NCBI GenBank assembly: GCA_016707605.1
Contig: JADJHJ010000001.1
Span: 434,001 to 498,000, forward strand
Direction of reading: 5' to 3'
Length of the DNA: 64,000 nucleotides
Source: Candidatus Promineofilum glycogenicum
GTDB lineage: Bacteria; Chloroflexota; Anaerolineae; Promineifilales; Promineifilaceae
Below the pieces are notes generated by a model. It did no database searches. It saw only the letters and a program-made list of their open reading frames with translations, and was not told the origin of the DNA. Below are positions 22,607 to 32,000 of this stretch, one piece after another. A program made the translations under genes and the position numbers. Within the stretch, counting starts at the first letter, position 1, and the number at the start of each line of letters is the position of its first letter.

Positions 22607-25600
22607 TTACTCATCCAGGTCAGCCAGGAACTCCTCGATCAGCGCCGCCGTCCGGTCGCTGGCCGTCACCAGCGCCCCCAGGGCCAGCTGGCGGGCCTCG
22701 GCCTCGTCGCCCAGCCCGGCGGCGATCTGCGCCGCCAGGAAGTCGAGTTCGGACGTGGGGATGGCCACGGGATCGTTCAACGCGCGCGCCTGGGCCAGGG
22801 CCTCGCCGGCCGCCTCATACTCGCCCAGTTGCCGCCGCACCTCGGCCAACTGAATCCAGGCTCGAATGTTGCCCGCCCCCAGCTGTAGGGCCGTTTCGAT
22901 GCCCTCGGCCGCGGCGCGGAAGTGCTCGGCGCGCTCGGCCTGGGGCAGCGGGTCGCCACAGGCGATGTAGGCGTCGGCCCGCGCCAGATGGGTCTGGCCG
23001 TAGAACGGGTCGATGCTCACCGACTCGTCGTACATGGCCAGGGCGCGGTCGCAATCGCCGACGACCTCCAGCAGCAGCCGGGCCAGTTCGTTGCGAACGA
23101 CGGAGTTCTGCGGGCTGAGGGTCAGGGCGCTTTCGTAGTAGTTTCCGGCCATCTGGAGCCGTTCGCCCAGTGCGTCGGGGTCGGTCGTGGCCGCATACCA
23201 GCGCGCGCTAAGGCGGGCCAGGTTGGCCGTGTGGTCGGTGTTCAGCGGGGCGATGTCCTGAGCCTGTAGCAGCAGCGTCTCGGCGCGGGTCAGCAACTCC
23301 GTCTTCTCGGCCGCGTCGTCGCTCACGGCGGCCCGTTCCAGCAGGGCGCGCCCCAGGAACAGATAGTAGAAGTCCTCCCGCGGCGCGCGGGCGATGGCCT
23401 GCTCATAGATGGCGATGGCCGCGTCCCAGGCCTCGCGTGCGGCGGCCGGGTTGGCGCTGCCGGCGCGTGTGGCCTGATTGTCGAATGGCCGGCCGCGCTT
23501 GTAGATCATATCGGCCTGAACGCCGCGCACGTTGACGAACGCGCCCAGCGCCAGCGCCGCGACCAGCAGCGTCGCCAGCGCCCCAAAGGCCAGCGGGCGC
23601 GGCGCGGCGCTCAGTGGCCGGCGGCTCTCCACCGGCGCGGGCCAACTGACGGCGAAGGACAGAAACAGCAGCATCAGGAAGAAGAAGATATAGAACGTCG
23701 TCAGCAGCCCGGCGACCTGCCCCGCTTCCAGGGCGCGCAACTCGACCGCGCTCTGCGTCGCCGCGCTGCCCTGATAGAAGAGGGCGGAGCGGTAGCGCAT
23801 AGCGTGGAAGAAGGTGAACAGGAAGCCGGCGGCCAGCGAGGCGGGCACGACCACGGCCAGCGGTGGCAGCGCCTCACCGCCGCCGTCCCACAGTAGCCAC
23901 AGCAGGGCCAGCCCACCGGCCAGCAGGATCAGCGCCGGCACAAGCCCGCCGGCGATGAGCACCGGCAGGGCCAACGCGGCCAGCGTCAGGCCGACGATTC
24001 GGCCTCGACCGCCCGCCGACGGCCAGCCGAGCAGTAAGATGACCGCCACCGCCGCGCAAGCCGACGCGCCGATGAGGGCCAGGCTTTGGCCCATCGCCGC
24101 CGTCAGCGTCGGCGCCGGCCGAGCGAAGTAGGCCACCACGCCGGCCACAGCCAGCGCGCCCAATAGCCCGGCCGCGGCCCGGCGACGGCCGGGTGAGCCG
24201 CCGCCAGCCGGCAGCGGCAACTCGCCGCTCTTGACCATCTCGCTCAGAAAGACCAGCCAGCCCAACCCCCAGGACAGCACAAACAGCGACAGCACGTAGG
24301 GCGACTCAGCGAAGTCGGCCCGCGCGTTCTGGACGAGCGACTGGCGGAAGACCTCGCCCGCCGTCAGGTCGGCCGGGCCGGCGATCTCCTTGCCCGGCGG
24401 CAGGGCGTAGGTGACGAAGCTGTAGCCGAGGATGCCCAGCATCAGGGTGAGCAGCAGGCCGGGCACGAGCAGCTTGCTCCAATTGCCGGACGCGGCCGGC
24501 GCGGCCGGGGCGGCCGCGGCCTTGCGCCGCCGCCGGTCGGCTTTGGCGACCACCGGGACTAGCTCAGCGTCCGGGATGGTAGCCGCCTGCCGGGCGCGCA
24601 CGCCGGCCAGAGCCAGCATCAGCGCGGCGAAGACGAAGAAGTACAGCCGCGTGGCCGAGATGGCGATGCCGAAGTGAATCTCGACGTAGTGGGCCAGCAC
24701 GGCGGCGACCAGGCCGTTCATCAGCAGCCGGTCGGCGGCGAAAAGGCGGGCGGTGGCGTCATCGGCCGACGGACGGCCAAAGAGCGCGTGGTAGATGAGG
24801 TAGACGACCACGCCCAGGATGACGCCGATGGGCACGGCCACGCCCAGATAGATCGGCCCGGCCACCAGCAAAGCCACGACCGCCGCCAGCAGCGCCCCGC
24901 CGACCCACAGGCCGGTCAGCACCCACGTGTCGCGCCGGCCGGCGACGACGCCCAGATAGCGGAAGGCGAAATGAACGACGCTCAGATAGAGCGCCTGCCA
25001 GGCCAACAGGCCAAACAGGCCGGTGATGACCAGCGCGTCGAACGTCTCGTTGTGGGAGCGGTCGGGCGAGGCGTTGCGCGCCTCCACCGTGGCCAGTTCA
25101 GACGGGTAGAAGCGGTTGTAGGCGACGTACATCGTCTCCGGCCCGTAGCCCAGCAGCGGACGGAGCCAGTTAAACGGGTCGGTTCGCCCGTCGGGGTACT
25201 CCAGCGGCGTGTGGGGGGAGATGAGGTCAACGACTCCTTCCCAGATGAGGACGCGCACCCGGCCGCTCTTCTCGCGCCCGGTGGTGTTGGTGGGGTCCAA
25301 CATGCGGCCGTAGGAGCCGATGGTCGGCAGTTCGCGCCACTCGTCCAGCACGTCGAAGACGCCGCCGGCGAGGGGCACGCCGCGCAGCCCGGCGGTGCGC
25401 TCGGCGGGCACGTTGAACAGCAGCAGCCAGCCGGCCATGAAGACGGTCAGCAGAATCCAGGCCAGCCATAGCCAGCCCCGGCCGCGCCGCAGGGCCAGCA
25501 GGGCGAAGATGGCCACCACCGACAGAGCGACGATGCCGAAGAAGAAGGCGAACGCCGCCAGCGGCCCGACGGCGGCCGACACGACCGGGCTGAGCAGCAG

Positions 25601-26476
25601 GGCCAGCAGCGCCGGCAACAGGAAGAGAAACCCCAGCAGCGCGTCGCGCCGCCGTCGCCCCTCGCCCGCGCCGCGCAAGGAGACGAGCAGCACCAGCATG
25701 AACGAGAATAGCCCCACGGCCAGACCGATCAGCGGCCCGCGGCTGCCCGACCAGTAGATAGTCAGCAGTTGGATGGCCAGGATGAAGAGGTAAGCCGCGG
25801 CGCGGACGATGTCGGCCCCGGACATGCGCTCGTCGCTGAGGATGCTGCCCAGCGCTTCAACGATGCGCCCCAGCGTCAGCGGCACGACCATGATCAGGTA
25901 GGCGGCGATGAAGATGGCGTTGCCCATGTGGCCGGCCACGCGGGCCTGCACGTCGCCGCCCCAGGGCAGCGGGTCGTGGCCGAAGTGCTGGATCATGCCG
26001 TAGAGGGCGACGGGGATGCTGGTGACGATGGCCGTGCTGACCACGCGCCGCACCTGTTGCGGCGTGCGAATGGTGGCGGCCATCAGGGCGAAGATGACGA
26101 TGGTGGAAAAGGTCGTATACGTCCCCTGCAGGCGTTGGTAGGAGCCGATCCAACTGACGCGCGGCGAGATGGAGAACAGCGTGGACAGGGCGTAGACCAG
26201 CACCAGGGCCAGCACGGGCAGCACCAGCGGCCGATGCCAGATGGCCGCGGCGTTGCTCGGCCGCAAGCGGCCCAGGTCGCGCCAGGCGCGGGCGTCAACG
26301 AGGCGCACCAGCCACACGGCCGACAGCACCAGGGCCAGCGAGCGCAGCAGGGCCAGCTTATCCGGCTCGAACACGCGCTCGGAGTGGATGTTGAAGAAGA
26401 GTGGAATGGCGAGAATGGCGACGAGCCAGCCGGCTTCCAGCAGCCCGTCGCACCAGCGTGAGAGTCGAGAGTCCAT
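22607..26476 (-). CDS. Very large O-antigen ligase/polymerase-like membrane protein with C-terminal TPR region
   Basis: 1289 aa. More than fifteen hydrophobic helices occupy roughly residues 1-1000. The WaaL/Wzy signature region is present: GYGPETMYVAYNRF, then SPDRSHNETFDALVITGLFGLLAWQ. A second set of membrane helices follows and then tetratricopeptide-like repeats (about 1030-1285; FYYLFLGRALLERAA, NSVVRNELARLLLEVVGDCDRALAMYDESV). Family members join or polymerise glycan chains outside the membrane. The start at 26476 is preferred over upstream in-frame codons, because those codons are translated from the palindromic repeat next door and a -10 box lies eight bases upstream. Such TPR-fused ligase-like proteins may modify proteins or non-LPS glycans; substrate unknown. 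Confidence 0.88.
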   Translation of the reverse strand: MDSRLSRWCDGLLEAGWLVAILAIPLFFNIHSERVFEPDKLALLRSLALVLSAVWLVRLVDARAWRDLGRLRPSNAAAIWHRPLVLPVLALVLVYALSTLFSISPRVSWIGSYQRLQGTYTTFSTIVIFALMAATIRTPQQVRRVVSTAIVTSIPVALYGMIQHFGHDPLPWGGDVQARVAGHMGNAIFIAAYLIMVVPLTLGRIVEALGSILSDERMSGADIVRAAAYLFILAIQLLTIYWSGSRGPLIGLAVGLFSFMLVLLVSLRGAGEGRRRRDALLGFLFLLPALLALLLSPVVSAAVGPLAAFAFFFGIVALSVVAIFALLALRRGRGWLWLAWILLTVFMAGWLLLFNVPAERTAGLRGVPLAGGVFDVLDEWRELPTIGSYGRMLDPTNTTGREKSGRVRVLIWEGVVDLISPHTPLEYPDGRTDPFNWLRPLLGYGPETMYVAYNRFYPSELATVEARNASPDRSHNETFDALVITGLFGLLAWQALYLSVVHFAFRYLGVVAGRRDTWVLTGLWVGGALLAAVVALLVAGPIYLGVAVPIGVILGVVVYLIYHALFGRPSADDATARLFAADRLLMNGLVAAVLAHYVEIHFGIAISATRLYFFVFAALMLALAGVRARQAATIPDAELVPVVAKADRRRRKAAAAPAAPAASGNWSKLLVPGLLLTLMLGILGYSFVTYALPPGKEIAGPADLTAGEVFRQSLVQNARADFAESPYVLSLFVLSWGLGWLVFLSEMVKSGELPLPAGGGSPGRRRAAAGLLGALAVAGVVAYFARPAPTLTAAMGQSLALIGASACAAVAVILLLGWPSAGGRGRIVGLTLAALALPVLIAGGLVPALILLAGGLALLWLLWDGGGEALPPLAVVVPASLAAGFLFTFFHAMRYRSALFYQGSAATQSAVELRALEAGQVAGLLTTFYIFFFLMLLFLSFAVSWPAPVESRRPLSAAPRPLAFGALATLLVAALALGAFVNVRGVQADMIYKRGRPFDNQATRAGSANPAAAREAWDAAIAIYEQAIARAPREDFYYLFLGRALLERAAVSDDAAEKTELLTRAETLLLQAQDIAPLNTDHTANLARLSARWYAATTDPDALGERLQMAGNYYESALTLSPQNSVVRNELARLLLEVVGDCDRALAMYDESVSIDPFYGQTHLARADAYIACGDPLPQAERAEHFRAAAEGIETALQLGAGNIRAWIQLAEVRRQLGEYEAAGEALAQARALNDPVAIPTSELDFLAAQIAAGLGDEAEARQLALGALVTASDRTAALIEEFLADLDE

Positions 26477-26484
26477 CGGCCCTA

Positions 26485-26513
26485 AGAATAGCATAGATCG
26501 GCCGTCTGCCGAA
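26485..26513 (-). promoter_or_regulatory. Promoter of the O-antigen-ligase-like gene; leaderless arrangement
   Basis: Minus strand: TTCGGC (26513-26508), 17-nt spacer, TATTCT (26490-26485), ATG at 26476. Eight bases separate the -10 box from the start, with no ribosome site. Confidence 0.5.
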
Positions 26514-26530
26514 TAGGACACAGCCAGGAA

Positions 26531-26599
26531 GAAACCACAGATTACGCAAATTCCACAGATTTCCCCCAAATCTGTGGAATCTGGGCAATCTGCGGTTTC
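26531..26599. repeat. Palindromic repeat family A, copy 4
   Basis: Arms GAAACCACAGATTACGCAAA and complement, centre CCCCC near 26566. It lies between the divergent promoters of the ligase-like gene and the APH-fold gene. Confidence 0.9.
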
Positions 26600-26617
26600 C
26601 CGATCTCCCGGTGCTTG

Positions 26618-26646
26618 TTGCCGCCGCTGGCGATCTTGGCTACACT
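26618..26646 (+). promoter_or_regulatory. Promoter of the APH-fold gene; leaderless arrangement
   Basis: TTGCCG (26618-26623), 17-nt spacer, TACACT (26641-26646); ATG at 26656, nine bases later, with no Shine-Dalgarno sequence. Confidence 0.6.
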
Positions 26647-26655
26647 TTCGCGCCT

Positions 26656-27930
26656 ATGGAACCGCTGCCCGTTGACGTCTTTCAGCTCCAGCGCCGCGAC
26701 CCGGTGGCGTGGACAGTGCTTCTATCCCGCGTGCCGGAGTTGGCCGACGTCATCGTCACCGCTGTCAATGCCGAACCGCTGTGGGATACGGCGCTGGTCA
26801 CGCCCGGCCGGGCCAAGGTGGAGCGCGCCCACCACATGCGCCGCTACATCCTGACCCTGGCCGGTAGTTCCGACCCCATCTCCTTCATCGCCAAGCAGAC
26901 CAACGCCGCCGAGGCGCTGGTCTACCAGGCGTTGGGCGATCCGGCGGCCACGGGCATTGTGCCCTGTCACTACGCCCACGTGGACGGCGACGCCGGCTGG
27001 GTGATCCTCGCAGACGTGCCCGACCACTTCCCGCCGGCGACGTGGCAGCCGCAACACGCCGACGCGGCCATCGCCACGCTGGCCCGCATCCACGCCGCCC
27101 ACTGGCAGACGGGCCTCGCCGGCGACGCCACGCTGCCCCACTTCCTGCACCGCCCGGAAGGGCCGTACCCGTGGGAGGCGCTGCAACGCGATCACCTGCC
27201 GCTGTTCGAGGACGGCCCGGGGGCCATCCTCTCGCGCCACGCCGTGCGCCACGCCGGCCGGCTGGCTCCGCGGCTGCTGGAGGCGGCCAACGGCCTGGTC
27301 GTTTTGCGCGATCTGGGCGGCTGGCCGGGGGTGTTGGGCGAAAGCCATCTGGCGGCGGCGGCCGACCTGCTGGACGACCCCGTGCCGCTGCTGGCCGCGC
27401 TCGATGACCTGCCCGACACGCTGCTCCACGGCGCGCCCCACCCCGGCCACTGGCGGCTGACGCTCTTCGAGGAGCAGTACCTCATCGACTGGTCGACCGC
27501 CCAACTAGGGCCGGGCGTGCTCGATCTGGTGGGCTTCCTGGAGCGCTACCCGCTGCTCTACGACCGCTCCGACGACCAGACGGGCGAGGAGGCCCGGCCG
27601 CGCCTGCGCCTGCGCGACGTGTCGCCGCTGTTCGAGGAGACGGCTATCGACACTTATCTGCTGACGCTCTCGGTCGAGATGGGGCGGCGCTTCTCGGCCC
27701 GCGCCTTTCGCGCCGCCGTGCCCGCGGCGCGCTGCCTCCACGTGCTGACGACGTGGTTTCCCTTCTTCGCCCAGTGGATCGACGACATGCCCGGCAAGTA
27801 CGTCTGGCAGCGGGTCAATCGCCTCAGCGAAGCGGAGTTGGCCCACTACCACGTCGGGCCGATGGCCGGGATGCGCCCCTATCTGGCCGGGGTGTTCGAG
27901 CGCTTCCTGCGCGCCTATCGCAGCCTCTAA
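26656..27930 (+). CDS. Aminoglycoside phosphotransferase-fold protein with altered catalytic loop
   Basis: 424 aa. An N-terminal lobe (YILTLAGSSDPISFIAKQT, with the lysine of the nucleotide site) and a C-terminal lobe containing LLHGAPHPGHWRLTLFEEQYLIDWSTAQLGPGVLDLVGFL. In active APH or choline-kinase-like enzymes the loop reads HGDxHxxN; here the catalytic Asp is Ala and the metal-binding Asn is His, whereas the IDW metal Asp is kept. It may therefore be a pseudoenzyme or act differently. The C-terminal helical segment ends at 27930. Start at 26656 is set by the promoter; an in-frame upstream start would lie inside the promoter. The substrate is unknown; neighbours do not help. Confidence 0.7.
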   Translation: MEPLPVDVFQLQRRDPVAWTVLLSRVPELADVIVTAVNAEPLWDTALVTPGRAKVERAHHMRRYILTLAGSSDPISFIAKQTNAAEALVYQALGDPAATGIVPCHYAHVDGDAGWVILADVPDHFPPATWQPQHADAAIATLARIHAAHWQTGLAGDATLPHFLHRPEGPYPWEALQRDHLPLFEDGPGAILSRHAVRHAGRLAPRLLEAANGLVVLRDLGGWPGVLGESHLAAAADLLDDPVPLLAALDDLPDTLLHGAPHPGHWRLTLFEEQYLIDWSTAQLGPGVLDLVGFLERYPLLYDRSDDQTGEEARPRLRLRDVSPLFEETAIDTYLLTLSVEMGRRFSARAFRAAVPAARCLHVLTTWFPFFAQWIDDMPGKYVWQRVNRLSEAELAHYHVGPMAGMRPYLAGVFERFLRAYRSL

Positions 27931-27935
27931 TCCCC

Positions 27936-28003
27936 GTAGCGCGATTCTCCGAATCGCGCCTTCTAACTCGCACGACGCGATTCGGAGAATCGCGCACCAC
28001 TAC
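27936..28003. repeat. Palindromic repeat family B, copy 1
   Basis: Two small hairpins, GCGCGATTCTCCGAATCGCG and its counterpart with GGA loop, arranged as an inverted pair around TTCTAACTCGCAC. Located after the APH-fold gene and before the DUF456 gene. Confidence 0.9.
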
Positions 28004-28039
28004 AACCAACCAGCCTGAATTGCGTATAGCCCTTTGATT

Positions 28040-28537
28040 ATGGACGCACTCGGTGAAAGCATTGCCCTTCTGATCGTCGTCATCGCCTTCGGTGTCGGCT
28101 TGCTCGGCTCCTTTATGCCCATTCTGCCCGGCACGCTCGTCGTCTGGGGCGCGGTGCTCTTCTACGCCTGGCCGGTGGACGGCTTCGACACGTTCTCGCC
28201 GTGGGTGTTCGCGCTGATCACCCTTGTCGGCCTCGTGGCCGGCACGGCCGACATCTGGCTGCCCATGCTGGGGGCCAAGAAGACCGGCGCGTCGTGGCGC
28301 ACATTAGTGGTCGGTTTGATCGGCGGGGTGGCGGGCACGTTTCTGCTACCATTGCCCATATTCGGGACGGTGATCGGCTATGGCGCGGGCATCCTGCTGG
28401 CCGAGTACGTGCGACATGGCGCCTGGCGACCGGCCTGGCGGGCCACGTTGGGCGGTGTGGTTGGCTGGGGCCTCAGCGCCGCCGTCGAACTGGCCGGCGC
28501 CGTCATCATGATCCTGCTCTTCTTCACCCAAGCGTAG
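28040..28537 (+). CDS. DUF456 family membrane protein
   Basis: 165 aa, about five hydrophobic segments with many glycines. The family hallmarks are visible: GLLGSFMPILPGTLVVWGAVLFY near the N-terminus, WLPMLGAKKTGAS in the middle and a GGVVGWGLSAAVELAGAVIMI C-terminal helix. DUF456 proteins are small inner-membrane proteins of unknown function with Gly-zipper-like helices. ATG at 28040 chosen; a TTG two codons earlier is possible. There is no strong ribosome site. Confidence 0.85.
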   Translation: MDALGESIALLIVVIAFGVGLLGSFMPILPGTLVVWGAVLFYAWPVDGFDTFSPWVFALITLVGLVAGTADIWLPMLGAKKTGASWRTLVVGLIGGVAGTFLLPLPIFGTVIGYGAGILLAEYVRHGAWRPAWRATLGGVVGWGLSAAVELAGAVIMILLFFTQA

Positions 28538-28613
28538 CTCCCGGAGCAGTTGTTGTTGTCGCTTTGTGTCGCGGGTGCAACTTGCGCCCCGCGGATGTGT
28601 GAGGCTGGTGTTG

Positions 28614-29009
28614 ATGGAAGAGTTTTTGCAGAACTTTGGGTTGGTTTTGTTGGGTGTGATGGGCGTGGCCGGCATTCTGGCGCTCATCCTGCTGCTGATC
28701 ATCATCATTCAGGTGCGGCGCATCCACGTGCCGCCCGGCGCGGGTTTCAGCGAGACGCTGCTCTATACCCCCTTTCTGGTCGTCCTGTTCCTCGATGTCC
28801 TCGACCTGGCGCTCGACTTCCTGTCCGCGCCCATCGCCTGGATCGTCCTCGACCGGCTGGGGCTGAAGGGGCTGCGCGGCATCGCCACGGTTGAGTCGTT
28901 CGTGCCGTTCACGCAGATGATCCCGACGATGACGATGGCCTGGATTGGCGTGCGGCTGCTGGGCCGCGAGCGGTTCATCGAGCAGCGCCCGTACGACCCA
29001 CAACGATAG
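28614..29009 (+). CDS. Small membrane protein of unknown function
   Basis: 131 aa. One long hydrophobic helix lies at about residues 7-34, then a basic QVRRIHVPPG segment and a second hydrophobic region at about 46-82. An amphipathic C-terminus contains FVPFTQMIPTMTMAWIGVRLLGRERF. I do not recognise the family. The ATG at 28614 is preferred over an upstream in-frame codon, which would add Arg/Cys-rich residues with no membrane character. It lies 76 nt after the DUF456 gene and may share its transcript. Confidence 0.7.
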   Translation: MEEFLQNFGLVLLGVMGVAGILALILLLIIIIQVRRIHVPPGAGFSETLLYTPFLVVLFLDVLDLALDFLSAPIAWIVLDRLGLKGLRGIATVESFVPFTQMIPTMTMAWIGVRLLGRERFIEQRPYDPQR

Positions 29010-29029
29010 GTAGGGGTGTTGCTGTAGGG

Positions 29030-29098
29030 GCGGGTCTGAGACCCGCCCCCTACGAAGGTTGTGTTGCTGTAGGGGCGGGTCTCAGACCCGCCCCTACG
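29030..29098. repeat. Repeat family E, copy 1: paired GTAGGGGCGGGTCTGAGAC hairpins
   Basis: Two tandem hairpins, each GTAGGGGCGGGTCT plus its complement around a 2-base centre, separated by GAAGGTTGTGTTGCT. Located between convergent genes, so it may act as a bidirectional transcription end. Confidence 0.9.
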
Positions 29099-29099
29099 T

Positions 29100-32000
29100 T
29101 TAGGGGGCAGTCAGGGCCGGCAGGGCCAGATAGAACACACTGCCCTCGCCCGGCGCGCTCTCGCACCAGACGCGCCCACCGTGCAGGTCGGCAATCGACT
29201 TGACGATGGCCAGCCCCAGCCCGGAGCCGTGAATTCGTTCGGCCGCGTCCTGCCGGCCACGGTAGAACTTCTGGAAGACGTGGGGCAGGTCGGCCGGGGC
29301 GATGCCGGGGCCGCGGTCGCGTACACTGAGCACCACCTCCTCCCCCTCTTGTTCGGCCCGCAGCACCACCGGCCCGCTATCGGGCGCGTACTTCAGCGCG
29401 TTCGTGACCAGATTGGTGAGCGCCCGCCGCAGCAGCGTCGGGTCGGCCTTCACCGGCGGCAGGTTGGGCGCGACCTCGATCACGAAGCGGATACCCCGCA
29501 TTTGCGCCGGAGAAGCGTACTCGTGGGCCACGTCGTCCAGCACGTCGCCAACGTGCAGCCGGTCTAACTGCGGGCTGGTGACGGCGCGCAAATTGGCCAT
29601 CTCCAGCAGCCCCTCGACCAGGATCGACATCCGGTCGATGCCGGTCATGATCTTGCTGACGTATTCCTGTTCCAGCGCCGGGTCTTCGGGCAGGGGTAGC
29701 AGGCCGGCATAGTTGCGCATGTAGGTCAGTGGGCTGCGCAGATCGTGGGAGATGCCGTCCAGAAACTCCGACTTCAGGCGATCCACCTGTTTCAGTTCGG
29801 TCACGTCTTGCAGCACGGCCACGCGGCCGATGACCTGCCCTTCGCCGGTGGTCACGGTCGAGACGGCGGCCAGGAAGTCGCGGCCGTCGGCGGCCAGTTC
29901 GAGCCGGTTGTCGGTCGCGCCGCTCGCGTCGGTCAGCCGCCGCGTCAACTCCCGGCCGGCGGCGCTACTGGCCAGCGCGTCGGTCACCAGGCGACCGACG
30001 ACTTCGGCCGCCCGCAGGCCAAAGGCGCGCTCCATGGCCGGATTGAGCAGCAGCACGCGGTCGGTCTGATCGGTCACGATCACCGCGTTGGGCGTGCTGG
30101 CCAGCACGGCCGCCAGGCGGCGACGCCCGCCCTCGGCCGCGGCGAACAGGTGGGCGTTCTGCACCAGCACCGCGGCCTGCCCGGCCAGCGTCCGCAGCAG
30201 ATTGCGCTCATCGCTGTCGAAGTAGTGGGGCTGGCGATAGCCGAGGTAGAGCGCCCCCTGATACTCGCCGGCCAGGCGCAGTGGCAGGGCGAACAGCGCG
30301 CCCACGGCCGGCGCGGTCCCCAGTTCGGCCTCGATCTCGGCCGCGCTGGTCAGCCCCAGTTCGTCGGCGGCGCGCATCCGGCGGACAATGGCCCGGTCGA
30401 GCACGGCCAGCGCCTCGGCCGCCGGCCCTTCGGCAAAGGCCAGCGGGGCCGGGCCGTTGGGATTGCGGATGACGGCCCGCGCCCCGGCCGCGCCCGTGCC
30501 GCGCAACACGCCCTGCAGGACGGCGGTCATGCCCTCGCTCAGATCGACCGTCGCCGCCACGCCGTTGCTGACGCCCAGCAGCAGCGACAGCTCATCGAGC
30601 CGCTGGCGCAGGGCGCGCTGCATCTGCGAGAAGGCCAGACTCAACTGGCCGATCTCATCCTCGCGCCGGTTGCGCACCGGCCGCTCCAGCCCGCCGCCGC
30701 CGGCGATGGCCCGCGACGCCTGGCTGATCTCGCCGATGGGCCGGGCAATGGCCCGCCCCAGACCGCTGACGTAGACGAAGAACAGCCCGCTGACGGCCAG
30801 CAGCAGCAGCGCCAGCGGCCCGACGACGCCCAGCGCGTCGCCCAACACGCGCGCCTGGGGTACGACGGCCACGGCCCGCCAGCCGCTTTGGGGCACGAGG
30901 GCGTAGGCCACTAGTTGGCGCGCGCCGTTGGCGTCGAGCGTCTCATAGACAGCCTGTCCGCCGGGCAGAGTCATGAGCTGCTGGTCGGTCGTGGGCGCTT
31001 TCCAGAGCGGGGCGGCGTCGGCCGCTCCGGTACCGGCGACGACTCGCGACTGCTCATCGACTAACAATCCGCCCGCGCCGCCATCGGGTTGAAGGCTGGC
31101 GGCCACTTCGGCCAGCGCCGCCGGGGCCACACGGCCGAGCAGCGCCTCATCGCCGCCGGCCCGTGGCAGGGCGAGGCTGACCTGTGGTCCGTCGGCCGTC
31201 GGCTCCACGCCGAAGCGCGCCTCGCCGGCGGCCAGCGCGGCGGCGACGAGTTCGCTCTCGGCCGCTGATAGGGTCGTCTGTCCGCCGTCGCTGCTGGCGA
31301 CGAGCGTCTCGCCGATGACGGCGATGCGGCTGAGTTGCGGCGCGGCGCGTTGTAGGCGGCCCAGGGCGGCCGTGCGCACTTGCGGGTCGGCGTCGGCCAG
31401 AGCGGCGTCGGATTGGTAGGCGGCCAGGGTGGCCACCAGATCGGTCTGCCACGCGCCCAGGCGCACGGCAGTCGCGTCGGCATTGGCCGCGATCTGCGCT
31501 GCCGCCGCCCGCCGGCCGGCCCGCGCCGACAGCCCCAGAGCCACCAGGACGCTGAGGAGCAGGAGGACGGCGGCGAAGGCGACGAAGGCGGTGGTCAGTT
31601 GCCGCTGCAGGGTGCGCTTGAACGGTGAGGGGACGAGGCCGCGCTCCGGCCGCCACTGGGGGGCCATCCACAGGATGAAGCCGGCCAGTAGACCACTGAC
31701 CGCGCCCTCCAGCAACAGCGGCGCGGCCGAGGCCAGGCCGAGAAACAACCCCAGGTCGAGCGCGGCCAGCAGACCGGCCCGCGGGGCCACGTCGGCCACT
31801 GCGCCCAGGAGGATGAAAGCGACCCACATCAGGCGGCCGAGCGGCCCGGCCACGGCCGGCCGGCGCAGCGCGCGGAACAGGCGACCGGCGTAGTTCTGCT
31901 GCATGAGCCAGGCCGACGCGCCCGCGGCCAGACCCCCGGCCACAATATCGACCGGCGCGCCCGTCTGGCCGATAGCCCGGCCCAGCCCGGCGCAGAGGCC

